Positions 1 to 9,730 of a stretch of DNA of 64,000 nt are shown here, in pieces. Source of the stretch: Rugalucina vietnamica (lineage: Eukaryota > Mollusca > Bivalvia > Lucinida > Lucinidae); NCBI GenBank assembly GCA_964017185.1, contig OZ024882.1, forward strand, positions 43,321,431 through 43,385,430. The letters are read 5' to 3'. Within the stretch, counting starts at the first letter, position 1. Every line of letters begins with the position of its first letter. The notes beneath the pieces were generated by a model. It did no database searches. It saw only the letters and a list, made by a program, of their open reading frames with translations, and was not told the DNA's origin. Made by a program: the position numbers and the translations under genes.

Positions 1-119
1 GATTTTCTGGCAATGATGCAGGCCTGATCTTCTTTTTTACATGTTTAGCATTATTTCATTAAGAACTAAATTTTAGTCATCAAGTTGAATCAGATTTTTT
101 TTTCTTTTTCCAGGCTTAT

Positions 120-406
120 ATGAATGAAAAAATGAATGAATGGATAGATCTAAATGAATGAATGAATGAATGAATGAATGAATGAATGAATGAATGAATG
201 AATGAATGAATGAACAGGCCAATGAATGAAATTAGTTTGAATGAAATTTTATCTAGGAATGAAAATGAACGTAGGAATGAATAGATGAATAAATGAATGA
301 AATAAATTACTGTGAATGAATGAATGAATGAATGAATGAATGAATGAATGAATGAATGAATGAATGAATGAATGAAATTACTTTAAATGAATGAATGAAT
401 GAATGA
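120..406. repeat. (TGAA)n microsatellite, two blocks
   Basis: Long GAAT/TGAA runs at about 150-213 and 313-376, with a shorter run at 388-406 that ends a few bases inside the intron after the exon 12 donor. The rest of this stretch holds imperfect GAATGAAT. Confidence 0.95.
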
Positions 407-413
407 ACAATAC

Positions 414-506
414 CTGGGCATCCTGCATAGTTTGGCCCCGGGGCGAACATCACTCCATCCTGACAGCACCCGAACTGGCTCTCCGAACAGTCTCGGATGT
501 TTGAAT
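414..506 (-). CDS. AGRN: Agrin exon 12: GCCQDG cysteine module
   Basis: Acceptor TATGTCAG, phase 1 in; donor GTATTG, phase 1 out. The reading is DSNIRDCSESQFGCCQDGVM, then APGPNYAGCP. It aligns with the HCAQTPYGCCQD...AGCP stretch of vertebrate agrin that precedes the laminin-EGF domains, which should lie to the left of this window. The donor is followed within a few bases by a (TTCA)n microsatellite (about 313-406). Confidence 0.85.
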
Positions 507-584
507 CTGACATATGCTCTATATGCTCTGATAAAACAAACCATGCAATTTCACCACGAGCTAAGTACAAGCACAAATCTAACA

Positions 585-855
585 CATCACGAAAACGTGT
601 AATGTATACCCCTTGAATCCCACTTTTATGTAGCAAAACTGGGGTATGCAGGGGTATACCTATTTTTCTTATTTTTGCTCCAAAACATAGATTGTGGGTA
701 CTCGTTAGAACCGCCTCGCCGAGGCGGTTCTAACGTTTATCAACAATCTATGTTTTGAGCAAAAATAAAAAAAATATCAAAAAATTTCCATTGAAAAATT
801 TCATTTTTACAACTTTAAAAATCTATGTATATTGTATGGGCCAGTTTTCGTAATG
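585..855 (+). mobile_element. Family A palindromic MITE
   Basis: Ends CATCACGAAAAC and GTTTTCGTAATG; internal TATACCCC block; central palindrome around GCCTCGCCGAGGC at about 712-727. It lies about 80 bp upstream of the exon 12 acceptor. Confidence 0.85.
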
Positions 856-1036
856 ATAACAAGTTAAGTCCAAGATGTGTTCCATGTCCGACCTTCCTTG
901 GACATATAAAGGTCCAAATTGCACGGAATCATTATTTTAGAAATTTTCAACTTCTATATGTATATTTCACTGTAATTTGTTGGAAAAAGCCAATGTTTCA
1001 TGTTTTCACACGGCACCTGATAACAGTCACGTGTCA

Positions 1037-1513
1037 AGGCCCCAAGGTTATAAAATTTTTTCATGCTCAGCTGAGACTAAAATTTTTCCTGCCCATAAAT
1101 GTTAAAATGCCAACAATCGTTTGTTGGCATTTTAACATTTGAGCCGCCCCATGGGAAAAACAACAATCTGCATAGGCGAAAACAAAGGCGTAGATCAGTA
1201 ACCGCGAAGCTGATCAGCGCCTTTGTTTTCGCTACACGGATAGGGCAATTCCTCTTCTACTTAAATCCGAAATTTCCAGTCTCTATCCATCTTCTGTGCT
1301 TGTACAGCCCGGTTTGTGTCGGACCTGTTCGGAAACAACATTGTTGGTTTTCCCACTAGGCAGTTCATTTATAAGCAGGATAAATTACAGACAATAGCAA
1401 TCTTACCCTGAAATTTCATCCAATTTTGGTTTAAATATTTCAGTAATTATGAGCAGTTTAAATTTCATGCTCAGCTGAGTTGAGCATGAAAAAAGTTTAA
1501 TAACCTCGAGGCC
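1037..1513 (+). mobile_element. Family E palindromic MITE, interrupted by family B
   Basis: Ends GGTTATAAAA and TTTAATAACC, with CATGCTCAGCTGAG on both sides and a TGTTAAAATGCCAACAA hairpin in the middle. A family B element (1140-1367) sits inside it. A nearly uninterrupted copy is at 22086-22313. Confidence 0.75.
1140..1367 (+). mobile_element. Family B palindromic MITE nested in family E
   Basis: Starts TGAGCCGCCCCATGGG and ends CCCACTAGGCAGTTCA; the core GGCGTAGATCAG..GCTGATCAGCGCC has lost part of one arm. Confidence 0.85.
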
Positions 1514-1555
1514 AGAAGTATCATTTTCATTCTATGAAGCGTCCATACAGATACA

Positions 1556-1762
1556 TGAGCCCCCTCGTGGGAAAACCAACAATGTGGTTTCCATACAGAT
1601 GCGACACAAACCGGCCTGTACAAGCACAGAAAAGAGCTAGAAGCTTGACATTTCAGATTTAAGTAGAAGAGGAATTGTACTTTCCTAGTAGCGAAAACAA
1701 AGGCTGATCTGCGTCTTTGTTTTCGCCTATGAAGATTGTTGGTTTTCCCACGAGGTGGCTCA
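1556..1762 (-). mobile_element. Family B palindromic MITE
   Basis: Ends TGAGCCCCCTCGTGGG and CCCACGAGGTGGCTCA; the central palindrome is shortened to GGCTGATCTGCGTC. Confidence 0.85.
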
Positions 1763-2003
1763 CATCTTACATAGATGGTAAAACCATTCTAAAACACCAC
1801 AAATATTTAGGACGGAAAACAGTCCAATACAATAGGATGGTAAATCTATCCTTTATCATCCTAATGTCTCATTTTACGATTCCGATGGAAATCCATCCTG
1901 GACTTAACCGATAACTCAAACATAGCAAATAATTTATTGAAAAATGAATGTGCAAGTAAAGTTGCTAAAATATTTACTCTATGGATGCTTAGATGCCTGA
2001 CTT

Positions 2004-2628
2004 CATCACGAAAACATATCCATGAAAAGTATACCCCCTTGAACCCCACTTTTATAAAGTGAAACTGGGGTACAGGGATTTTTTCTGCAATTTTGGGAAG
2101 GGGCCCTAGGGCCTTTCTGATTGGGAAAATTAGCGACATAACCCAGAATTTGGGAATTTTTCAAAACATTCAAAGATTATGATATTTTCCAATTTGACAT
2201 AGTTAATTAAGTTTAATCATTTTAAATCATTAAATAATATCTTAAAATCAAAGTTTAACATCATTTCAAACAGCAGAGTTTGGTTTTCACAATGTTTAGG
2301 AACTGTTGAGTGTTATTTTCAGCTGTGATTGGGAATTTTTTCCTTCAAATTGGGAAAAAAGTCACCTAATTTGCATTGGGAATGGGGCCTTATTTCGGCC
2401 CCTGAGACACTCAAAAAAAATCCCTGGGGTATCAGGGGTATACCTATTTTTAATAATTTTTGCTCCGAAACATAGATTGTGGGTACTCGTTAGAACCACC
2501 TCGGCGAGGCGGTTCTAACTTGTACCCACAATCTAAAATTTGAGCAAAAATAAGAAAAGTATCAGAAAATTTCCAATTTTTACAACTTATGAAAATTCTG
2601 TATGTTGCATGGGCGTGATTTCGTAATG
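2004..2628 (+). mobile_element. Family A MITE carrying a nested element
   Basis: Ends CATCACGAAAAC and ATTTCGTAATG; the palindromic core lies at about 2470-2545. It is split by the insertion at 2073-2426. Confidence 0.75.
2073..2426. mobile_element. Small TIR element nested in a family A MITE
   Basis: Inverted ends CAGGGATTTTTT / AAAAAATCCCTG with GGGTA on both sides as a likely 5-bp target duplication (GGGGTA if one base is shifted). It contains repeated TTGGGAA motifs and no coding potential. Confidence 0.65.
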
Positions 2629-2703
2629 TGATTATAAATCTCAGTTCATAAGTGATCTGAGCAGGAGGGTGTAATACACACTCTACACCTCAAACCTAAA
2701 AGC

Positions 2704-3345
2704 TAAGCATTTTCAGCACAACTATACTCAGTCGGTGCTATTACATTTCCGCATTTTTAAAAAAATTTCATTTGCGCACAGTTTTCATTTGCACGCAGAA
2801 ATGCATATCATTTGCGCACAGTTTTAGTGTTACATTTGCGCGTATGTTTTTGCACTTCTTCCTTGGCCAGCTGCTGGTATTTTATCAGCACTGTTACCCC
2901 TGTCCACTGACTTTGAAGTGGAAGAGTTCGAATAGGTTTACACAGTCACTAAAACTATTAAAATAAAATTAATTTAATTTTAGTATAAGATATGTACGTT
3001 TTGCAGCACATTGTTTTGTTCATTGGGCATCATCAGGCACTGTCTTTATATTTTCTCGAATTTTAATTGCCTTGAATGCCATCTGTCTGACGAACTAGTT
3101 TGGACTGGAAATGAGGGCTTTGCTTGTATAGGTTTGGACTGGAAATGAGGGCTTTGCTTGTCTATACAGTCTTGTGGGTGCAAACATATCATTTACCTGT
3201 CAAGAGAAAATCTGATGTGCACAAATGTAACATTTACCTGGGAAAATTGTGTGCGCAAATGAATATGTTTACCTGGGAAAAAATTGTGTGCGCAAATGAA
3301 CCACATTCTTTCAAAACTGTGCGCAAATGTGCTGCCACCACTCAG
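2704..3345. mobile_element. Candidate TIR element with TTTGCGCAC repeats
   Basis: Several copies of CATTTGCGCACAGTTTT near the left end and the inverted TGTGCGCAAATG near the right end, with GGTGCT / AGCACC-like outer ends. No transposase. The boundaries are approximate. Confidence 0.45.
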
Positions 3346-3768
3346 TCCTGCTATGATCATTAAAAGAAACAAATTGCTTGGCCTACAATGATCAGCAAAG
3401 GAGCAACTTATTAGATGGCTTTTTTCACATAGCTGAATGTAAAATGTTCATGCAACAAGTAAAAGACTTGGGATGTAGCTTAGAAGAAAATTTAGGAACC
3501 ATACTCATGCCCAATGAATATGCGCCACTGACAGAAAGTGTAAAATTTTGAAATATGACTACAAATTTCAGTTGTGTAGTTTCTTTATTATTCTGCCAAA
3601 ATTTTGACATGTTAACAAAATTTGCCCACGAGCCAGAGGCAGTAAAGGTTTTGATACTCCAATATCTAACAAATCTGAAAAGTGGTGTGTTTTCATTGGA
3701 CATGAGTATACATGCACTATTTCCTTGAGACTCATCTCTATGAAACTATGAAAAATGACAAATTTACT

Positions 3769-4047
3769 CATCAGGAAAACATGTCCATGCAATGAATACC
3801 CCCTTATACCCCACTGTTATATAGCAAAACTGGGGTATGCAGGAGTATACCTATTTTTCTTATTTTAGCTCCAAAACATAAATTGTGGGTACTCATCAGA
3901 ACCGCCTCAGCGAGGCGCTTCTAACTTGTACCCACAATCTATGTTTTGAGCAAAAATAAGAAAAATATCAAAATTTTTTTTCTGAAAATTTTCACTTTTT
4001 ACTTCTTTAAAAATCTCTGTATATTACACAGGCATGTTTTCGTGATG
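3769..4047 (+). mobile_element. Family A MITE abutting the agrin exon 11 donor
   Basis: Ends CATCAGGAAAAC and GTTTTCGTGATG, full palindromic core. Its right end touches the intron side of the exon 11 splice donor (GTACA then the TIR). Confidence 0.9.
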
Positions 4048-4052
4048 TGTAC

Positions 4053-4190
4053 CTTCCTGACAGCATTTCCCAAACGGTATATGACAGTAACTGTTCTTTG
4101 GACAATCTGACCCTTTGGTACACTGGTATTCTTTGGAATTTCGGGAGTTGATCACAGGGGGTTGCCCATTACACAGAATTTCGTCCATAT
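4053..4190 (-). CDS. AGRN: Agrin exon 11: lustrin-like cysteine module
   Basis: Acceptor TTACTTCAG, phase 1 in; phase 1 out at GTACAC. The reading is DMDEILCNGQPPV, then EYQCTKGSDCPKNSYC and FGKCCQE. The spacing C-x-G-x-P ... C ... CP..YC ... CC fits the lustrin-type cysteine repeat known from shell matrix and papilin-like proteins. Vertebrate agrin has no module here, between the last FS and the GCCQD module. A family A MITE begins about six bases into the intron, so it supplies part of the donor surroundings. Two decayed copies lie upstream. Assignment to the same transcript rests on phase and position. Confidence 0.75.
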
Positions 4191-4255
4191 CTGAAGTAAA
4201 AGGTGTGAAAATACATATTTGGAGAGAAAAGTGTGAAAATGTTTAAGATCAATAT

Positions 4256-4372
4256 TGTTTTTCAGTGACAGTCTCTTGGGCAGTCTGAGCCCTTTATACA
4301 TAGGTAGTCTTTTGAGATTCGGTGGTTGTTCATTAGGGGTTGCCCATCACTTCCTATCTTGCCCATATCTGG
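4256..4372 (-). pseudogene. Decayed copy of agrin exon 11
   Basis: The acceptor TATCCAG is kept and sequence similarity covers the first two-thirds of exon 11 (GQPLMN, then KGSDCP). The first cysteine is lost and the reading stops early, after DCH. No donor is seen. It lies about 180 bp upstream of exon 11 and shares the flanking intron, so it is a tandem duplicate. Confidence 0.7.
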
Positions 4373-4419
4373 ATAGAAAGGTGTGAACATACATAATTGA
4401 AGAGGTGTGAAAATACATA

Positions 4420-5624
4420 CACTTCAGACCCGTTATAACGCGCTGGTCGGGGTCCACAAGTGGCATGCGCGTTATAGGTGAGGCGCGTAATGCAAATCTA
4501 CTAAGTCGGACCAGGCTGATCGCAGTTTCTGTAGTGTATTGGTGGGTGGGGAACCTATACGACGTGTTTATTGGCTTAACCGAAATTGGCGGTTTATCGC
4601 GGTGTCCTTGTAAAATGGAATAAAAAAAGTGAAACTTTGTGTGTTCCCACATTTTAATCAGTTAAAAACGATCTACAACGATAAAATTCGTTTATTTACA
4701 ACGTATGAGCAAATGTGAAAACAGCATCCATGACGTCGCGCTTATGTTGCTGTTGTAGAGTAGAGTTCCGCCTTTGACTTACTGGCGCACCCGGATATTT
4801 AACGCGGACACGTGTGAATTTGCCGATTCCGTATTAACAATTATTTTAATTCGTCGTTCTTAATCGAGAAAGTACAAATGCGTTTTCTGATCGGATATAA
4901 TTATACAAGAAATAGGTGTCCCAATGCTTAGACAATCTTTGGTTTGTGTCGCCGTCGAAATTGAGCAACGCTGTGTAACAGGTGTCATAAATAGCCTACA
5001 GCAACCTGTGTTTACGGTCTCGTTACGGTCTATCGATAATCCCCTAGCGCGTTTGGCTTATTTTCACAACTTTTATGACTAATCTTAAGAAAACAATGTG
5101 TCATCCACGCTTCGCGAGCGGTGGATTGTGTCAGTCTAAAAATTACTGAAATGACAATTATCACTCGTGAATATACACGCAGTCGACACGGTTCGTAAAC
5201 ACATTATGTTTTCTATAAGCAAACCTGTTCTTTCAGTTTTAAAAATGCAAAAGATAATTAACATTAATTGTTTCCAATGTACAATATAGAGAAACTGTTA
5301 GAAATAGCACCTTGGCAAACGTCTGACAACGGCCTTTTTTTCTCTCTTTCTCGAGTACCATAAAGAGAAACTGTGAGAAAACTGAACCTTGGCGAATTCC
5401 TTGCAAACGATCTTTTTAACAGTGAATTCATCCGCACATAAACGCCTTTAACTGCAATACAATAAAGGAATATATATCTGGGTAAAACGGCACCTTCGCG
5501 TCGCCGCGTTTTTTTTGTTTTTTTTTTTTCAAAAGTAGGTGGGCGAAATTTTGGGGTCCAAGGTGCCCTCGCGTTTTTTCCAACATCGCGTTAATTCAAG
5601 GCGCGGTATAGCGGGTCTGTCCTG
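4420..5624. mobile_element. 1.2-kb non-autonomous TIR element, Tc1/mariner (Tigger)-like
   Basis: Inverted ends contain CAGACCCGTTATAACGCGC on the left and GCGCGGTATAGCGGGTCTG on the right, flanked by TA on each side. CGTTATAACG-type ends recall Tigger/pogo elements. No transposase ORF was seen. It sits between two decayed copies of agrin exon 11. Confidence 0.6.
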
Positions 5625-5647
5625 TAATAGAAGAGAAAGGTTTTAAA

Positions 5648-5735
5648 ATGTTTTCAATCAACATAATATGGCTGACAAAGAGTTCTGTTGGCTAATCATG
5701 GGAGGTTGTCCATCACGTAATATTTCATCCATTTA
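5648..5735 (-). pseudogene. Second decayed copy of agrin exon 11
   Basis: A shorter and more diverged copy of the start of exon 11, with GATGAAAT and GGACAACCTCC matching. Its phase is disrupted. Removing the 1.2-kb transposon at 4420-5624 would put it about one repeat unit (170-180 bp) from the first decayed copy, so the three exon copies once formed a simple tandem array. Confidence 0.6.
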
Positions 5736-5839
5736 TGAAAAGGTGTGAAAAATATCAATCAAACTATTGTGTAATAATTGTACATATTTCATTCACAGAA
5801 ATGTGTTTTAAAAATTTGATATGGGGTGAACTCCGAGTG

Positions 5840-6119
5840 CATCAGGAAAACATGTCCGTGAAATGTATACCCCCCTTGAACCCAACTTTTATATAGGAAA
5901 ACTGGGGTATGGAGGGGTATACCTATTTTTCTTATTTTTGCTCCAAAACATAGATTGTGGGTACTCGTTACAACCGCCTCGTCGAGGCGATTCTAATGTG
6001 TACCCACACTCTATGTTTTGAGCAAAAATAAGAAAAATATTGAAAAATTTCTACTGAAAATTTTCATTTTTTACAACTTTAAAAATCTCTGTATACTGCA
6101 TGGGCATGTTTTCGTAATG
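5840..6119 (+). mobile_element. Family A MITE
   Basis: Ends CATCAGGAAAAC and GTTTTCGTAATG; core GCCTCGTCGAGGCG. It ends about 25 bp beyond the donor of exon 10. Confidence 0.9.
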
Positions 6120-6144
6120 GAATATAAAAGATACAGCCACCCAC

Positions 6145-6257
6145 CATCACAGCTACCCTGAGACTGCACAGATATATATCTTTGCTGTTCACAACTCGCC
6201 ATCTGGAGTTCACATTGATTACCATAAGTCGTTCCATCTGACCCACATACTGGAGAC
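6145..6257 (-). CDS. AGRN: Agrin exon 10: Kazal half of FS module 7 (the copy with a usable donor)
   Basis: Acceptor TTCTCAG, then (R)[28 protein letters not shown] and GSCD. It enters in phase 2 and leaves in phase 1 at donor GTGGGT. It is the last of six copies of this exon in the direction of transcription. The other five (about 6471-7235) lack a good donor, so this one is preferred. Phase 1 out matches exon 11. Confidence 0.8.
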
Positions 6258-6287
6258 CTGAGAAGCAAAAATCATAACATAACATAA

Positions 6288-6469
6288 CATTAACAATCTC
6301 AGCTACTATATGTGAGACAAGCCATGTTCTGCTTGCGGGTGTGTCAGGTGGTTTTTCCCCGGGTACTCCGGTTTTCGCCCCACCTACCAATTGATTCGTC
6401 TCGATATGAGTGAAAAAGCTTGAAAGGGACGTAAAACTGAATCAAAGAAAAAAAAAAAAAAAAAAAAAA
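6288..6469 (+). mobile_element. 5'-truncated tRNA-derived SINE
   Basis: Matches the body of the SINE at 10440-10690 (CTTGCGGGTGTG, CAGGTGGTTTTTC, GAAAGGGACGTAAAACTGA) and ends in a run of about 22 A. The tRNA-like head is missing. It lies between two copies of the exon 10 array. Confidence 0.85.
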
Positions 6470-6470
6470 C

Positions 6471-7235
6471 AATCACAGCTACCCTGAGTCTGTACAGATA
6501 TATATCTCTGTTGTTCACAACTAGCCATCTGTAGTTCACATTGATTGCCATAAGTTGTTCCATCTGACCCACATACTGGAGACCTGAGAAGCAAAGATCA
6601 TAATCATTATACACTTACATAACATAACATAACATAACATAACATAACATAACAACATAACGTAACATAGCATAACATTCATAATCACAGCTACCCAGTG
6701 TCTGTACAGATATATATCTCTGTTGTTCACAAATAGCCATCGATAGTTCACATTGATTGCCATAAGTCATTCCATCTGACCCACATACTGGAGACCTGAG
6801 AGGCAAAAATCATAACATAACATAACATAACATAACAACATAACTTAACATAGCATAACATTAATAATCACAGCTACCCAGTGTCTGTACAGATATATAT
6901 CTCTGTTGTTCACAAATAGCCATCTGTAGTTCACATTGATTGCCATAAGTCGTTCCATCTGACCCACATACTGGAGACCTGAGAAGCCAAAATAATAACA
7001 TAACATAACATTAACAATCACAGCTACCCTGAGTCTGTACAGATATATATCTCTGTTGTTCACAAATAGCCATCTGTAGTTCACATTGATTGCCATAAGT
7101 CGTTCCATCTGACCAACATACTGGTGACCTGAGAGGCAAAAATCATAATCACTAATCATCACAGCTCTACTGAGTCTGTTCACAGATAGCCATTTGTAGT
7201 TCACACTGACTTGATATTTTTTTGTGAATTTGATG
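6471..7235 (-). pseudogene. Tandem extra copies of agrin exon 10 (five, one partial)
   Basis: Copies lie at about 6471-6583, 6683-6795, 6866-6978, 7016-7128 and a partial one at about 7150-7235. The four fuller copies keep a CAG acceptor and an open Kazal half, reading [15 protein letters not shown]. One has Gly to Trp in VCG, and one has Met for Thr. Where exon 10 has GTGGGT, these copies have GATTGTT, GATTATT or GATTATG, so no strong donor is seen. AACAT microsatellite separates several copies. They look like recent tandem copies of one exon. Rare or mutually exclusive splicing is possible but not supported by the donors. Confidence 0.7.
6610..6860. repeat. (AACAT)n microsatellite blocks
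   Basis: Runs of TAACATAACAT at about 6617-6682 and 6812-6862, with short runs near 6280 and 7000, between the exon 10 copies. Confidence 0.9.
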
Positions 7236-7355
7236 CCTCGCAAATTCAAAGTTGTGGCTAATTAATGACTCAGATATAGAAAAATTTGCAACATAAAAGT
7301 CACGGAAAAATTTCTGAATTTACAGCATTTTTTATTTTTTTGATTGATACATTAC

Positions 7356-7458
7356 CTAATAGCATCACAGCTGAAGCTACATCGACATTTCCCGTTTTCA
7401 CACATTCCTCCGAACCTACACGACATCTCATCACAGTCCTCACCATCTCCTGAACCTT
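7356..7458 (-). CDS. AGRN: Agrin exon 9: linker and N-terminal half of FS module 7
   Basis: Acceptor CACTATAG, phase 1 in; donor GTAATG, phase 2 out. The reading is EGSGDGEDCDEMSCRFGGMC, then CRCSFSCDAIR. It aligns with the SGSGEDGDCEQELC stretch of vertebrate agrin, one of the strongest identity marks in the window. The phase 2 end needs one base from the next exon, and exon 10 supplies G to complete Arg. Confidence 0.87.
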
Positions 7459-7517
7459 CTATAGTGATAGGTAATAACAGTTAGGACATGTTATGTGTTC
7501 AGAACTAATTTTCTAAA

Positions 7518-7596
7518 CCCAGCAGGCACATGACGTCAAAATGACGTCAGATCGACGTCATTGACGTCAATTTGACGTCGTCATGTGCCCGCTGGG
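7518..7596. mobile_element. Miniature palindrome with CRE motifs
   Basis: Inverted ends CCCAGCAGGCACATGACGTC / GACGTCGTCATGTGCCCGCTGGG around repeated TGACGTCA-like motifs, 79 bp. Same family as 14728-14835. Confidence 0.8.
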
Positions 7597-7889
7597 AAAA
7601 TTCTTCAGTTCAAAACAAAACAACAAATTGTAAGTCACAGCTAGAGAAATTATTTAGCTTAACTCTCTTTAACCTTTTATAGTGATCGGCAATAACTATT
7701 AGACATGTTATGTAATCAGAAATATGTTTTGATTAGTGACAGTTCATAACAGAAGTTACCAATTGTTACAAGTTACATGCATTTATTTATTCTGGTTATT
7801 TTCTTTCTTTATTTGTTGCTTTGTATTTCAGAGTAGATACCCATAGTACTAGGATTGAGTCACCCAACCCATAGTTTTAGGATTGAGTC

Positions 7890-8205
7890 TGTCGGTAGGT
7901 ATTTTTTTTTTTTTTTTTTGACAGAACTGACAGATATTATTTTTGTATGACTTTTAAAGAGGATAGGTTTAAACTTCTGTTCAGAAACATATAGGCAGCT
8001 ACTCTTCTACTGTAGGACTGCACAATATTGCATTCAGACAAATATATATTCAACAAATAAGTAATTCAGAGACTGAAATTGAAGACATTAAAAGAAAAAG
8101 AAAAAAATGTTCTTTGTGAATGTCTATAAAATTGTTTGGGTAGGGGCAATTTTGGTGGGTCAGTCGGGTGACGGCAAACAGAGAATTTTTTTAAGGTCAG
8201 CCTTA
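7890..8205. mobile_element. Decayed relative of the Harbinger-like MITE at 60168
   Basis: GGGGCAATTTTGGTGGGTCAG and GTCGGGTGACGGCAAACAGA match the right half of the element at 60168-60525. The left half is weak. Confidence 0.4.
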
Positions 8206-8471
8206 TGTGTAGATAATTGTTAGCATTTACAACATTTAAGATATAGTTGACTTGAAGTTGACAACATTTAACAATATGCCTTCCATGACAGAACTAAGTT
8301 GTAATAATTCTGCTTGTAGTTTAAAATTTCAGATGTTTAAAATTAATTTTGAAACTTTGTTAGTTTGTTTTGTTGATTAACATCACAGTCAACAATTTTT
8401 CAGTCATGTGAAGGTCCGAATTGCAGCTTACAGCATTTTGACCATTACAATGTACCTTAGGGAGTAAATGT

Positions 8472-8535
8472 GTTATGTTTACGGTTGTTTACGGTTGTTA
8501 ACGGTTGTTTACAGTTGTTTACGGTTGTTTAGGGT
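8472..8535. repeat. 10-bp minisatellite (ACGGTTGTTT)n
   Basis: About six imperfect units of TTTACGGTTG. Confidence 0.9.
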
Positions 8536-8589
8536 TGGTTTGAACAGCCTACCTCTCCATCTGGAGTCCAACACACTAACCAATAGACT

Positions 8590-8935
8590 ATCTCCTTTTA
8601 CCCATATTTGACGAATGGATTTTCCCATCAGTATCATTTGGGCGAGTCCACTTCAGTTCTTAGGGGCATCAGATGTGATTTTCAGAATTTATTCAATTTT
8701 TGGATGAAAATTCTCTAAGCAAACAGAATAGCCCCAGATGGGACGCCGCGTTCTGCGGCGTCACATCTGGGGCCATTCTGTTTGCCTATGTCCCACAAAA
8801 GGGACGCCAGGCTTAAATAACAGAATGGCCCCAGATGTGACGCCGCAGAACGCGGCGTCCCATCTGGGGCCATTCTGTTTGCCTATGTCCCACAAAAGGG
8901 ACGCCAGGCTTAAATATTTGAGTTAAACTTGGATA
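8590..8935. mobile_element. Family D element with a duplicated, flipped hairpin
   Basis: Two neighbouring copies (about 8724-8817 and 8818-8917) of a CCCCAGATG..CATCTGGGG hairpin, followed each time by TTTGCCTATGTCCCACAAAA. The stem reads GGGACGCCGCGTTCTGCGGC in the first and its exact reverse complement in the second. Relatives at 28660, 54893 and 61322. Confidence 0.75.
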
Positions 8936-9627
8936 ATAGACAAGGAGAGATCTGATACACATGCCCTTGATTATAAAGGCTTTCTATTTCCAAAATTCCA
9001 TGGTTAAACAAGATTCAAAATCAGATAGCAGAAAGCAAATATCTCTTAATTTCAACAAACTTAATTTACTAAAGAAGTTCTACAAAATCTGAATAAACCC
9101 TTTGAGCCATGTAATGAGATAACTGGCTTTTGGCCAAACAAAGACAATGATCAGCACCTTTGAAGGTTTCCCTATACAGATCATGCAATCCACATTCCTT
9201 TTTAAACCATAAATTTCAAACATTAAATTTCTTCTGTGACTGTACAGGACGGTTTGTGCCGTGCCTGGTCAGAAACTCTGACAGACATGTTTTCCCAGAC
9301 ACGGCTCCTTTGAGAGCAATTTGGCATTTTCAAATTGGCATTTCCAAATATTTCTGTCATGAAAGGCACAGTGGGCGTATTAAAATTTGATTAAAATCAA
9401 CAACATTTAGAAAGCAGTTACACAAATCACAGAAATTGTGTGCAGAGAATACAACAACAATGTTTTGTATTCAAAGATATGTAACTTTTTCAGCTTGCTA
9501 ATTGTATGAAGTCAGATGAAAATGGACAAGCACCAAATAACAAACAAATCCTTAAGCTCAGCCTGTTAGCCTTTGCTTTGGTTTGAGCAAAGTTAATTCT
9601 AGTTCAGTTAAATTGCAGTATTTTTTT

Positions 9628-9722
9628 CTTCTTGGCCCTATTGATTCCAGTGGATCCTCCGCACACTCGCCAGAGTGCAGGGTATCTATATTTTATTCTG
9701 CTTACAGCCATTCCATCTCCCT
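9628..9722 (-). pseudogene. Ghost copy of the 3' part of agrin exon 8
   Basis: About 95 bases match the end of exon 8 (GGCTG..AGCAGAATAAA, GGCGAGTGTG, GAGGATCCACTGGA). The donor GTAAAA has become AAAAAA. A family B MITE starts right beside it (9731), and the upstream part of the exon is absent. It is a local duplicate that no longer splices. Confidence 0.7.
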
Positions 9723-9730
9723 GTACTAAA

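Noticed and set aside
307-636. ORF ending in repeated SFIHSFIH text
   Set aside because: Translation of the (TGAA)n microsatellite joined to exon 12 coding. Only 414-506 is real coding.
2070-2430. Helitron ends in the family A elements (A|TC start)
   Set aside because: Although ATCAGG could be read as a Helitron start, the ends are imperfect inverted repeats and the empty sites do not show insertion between A and T.
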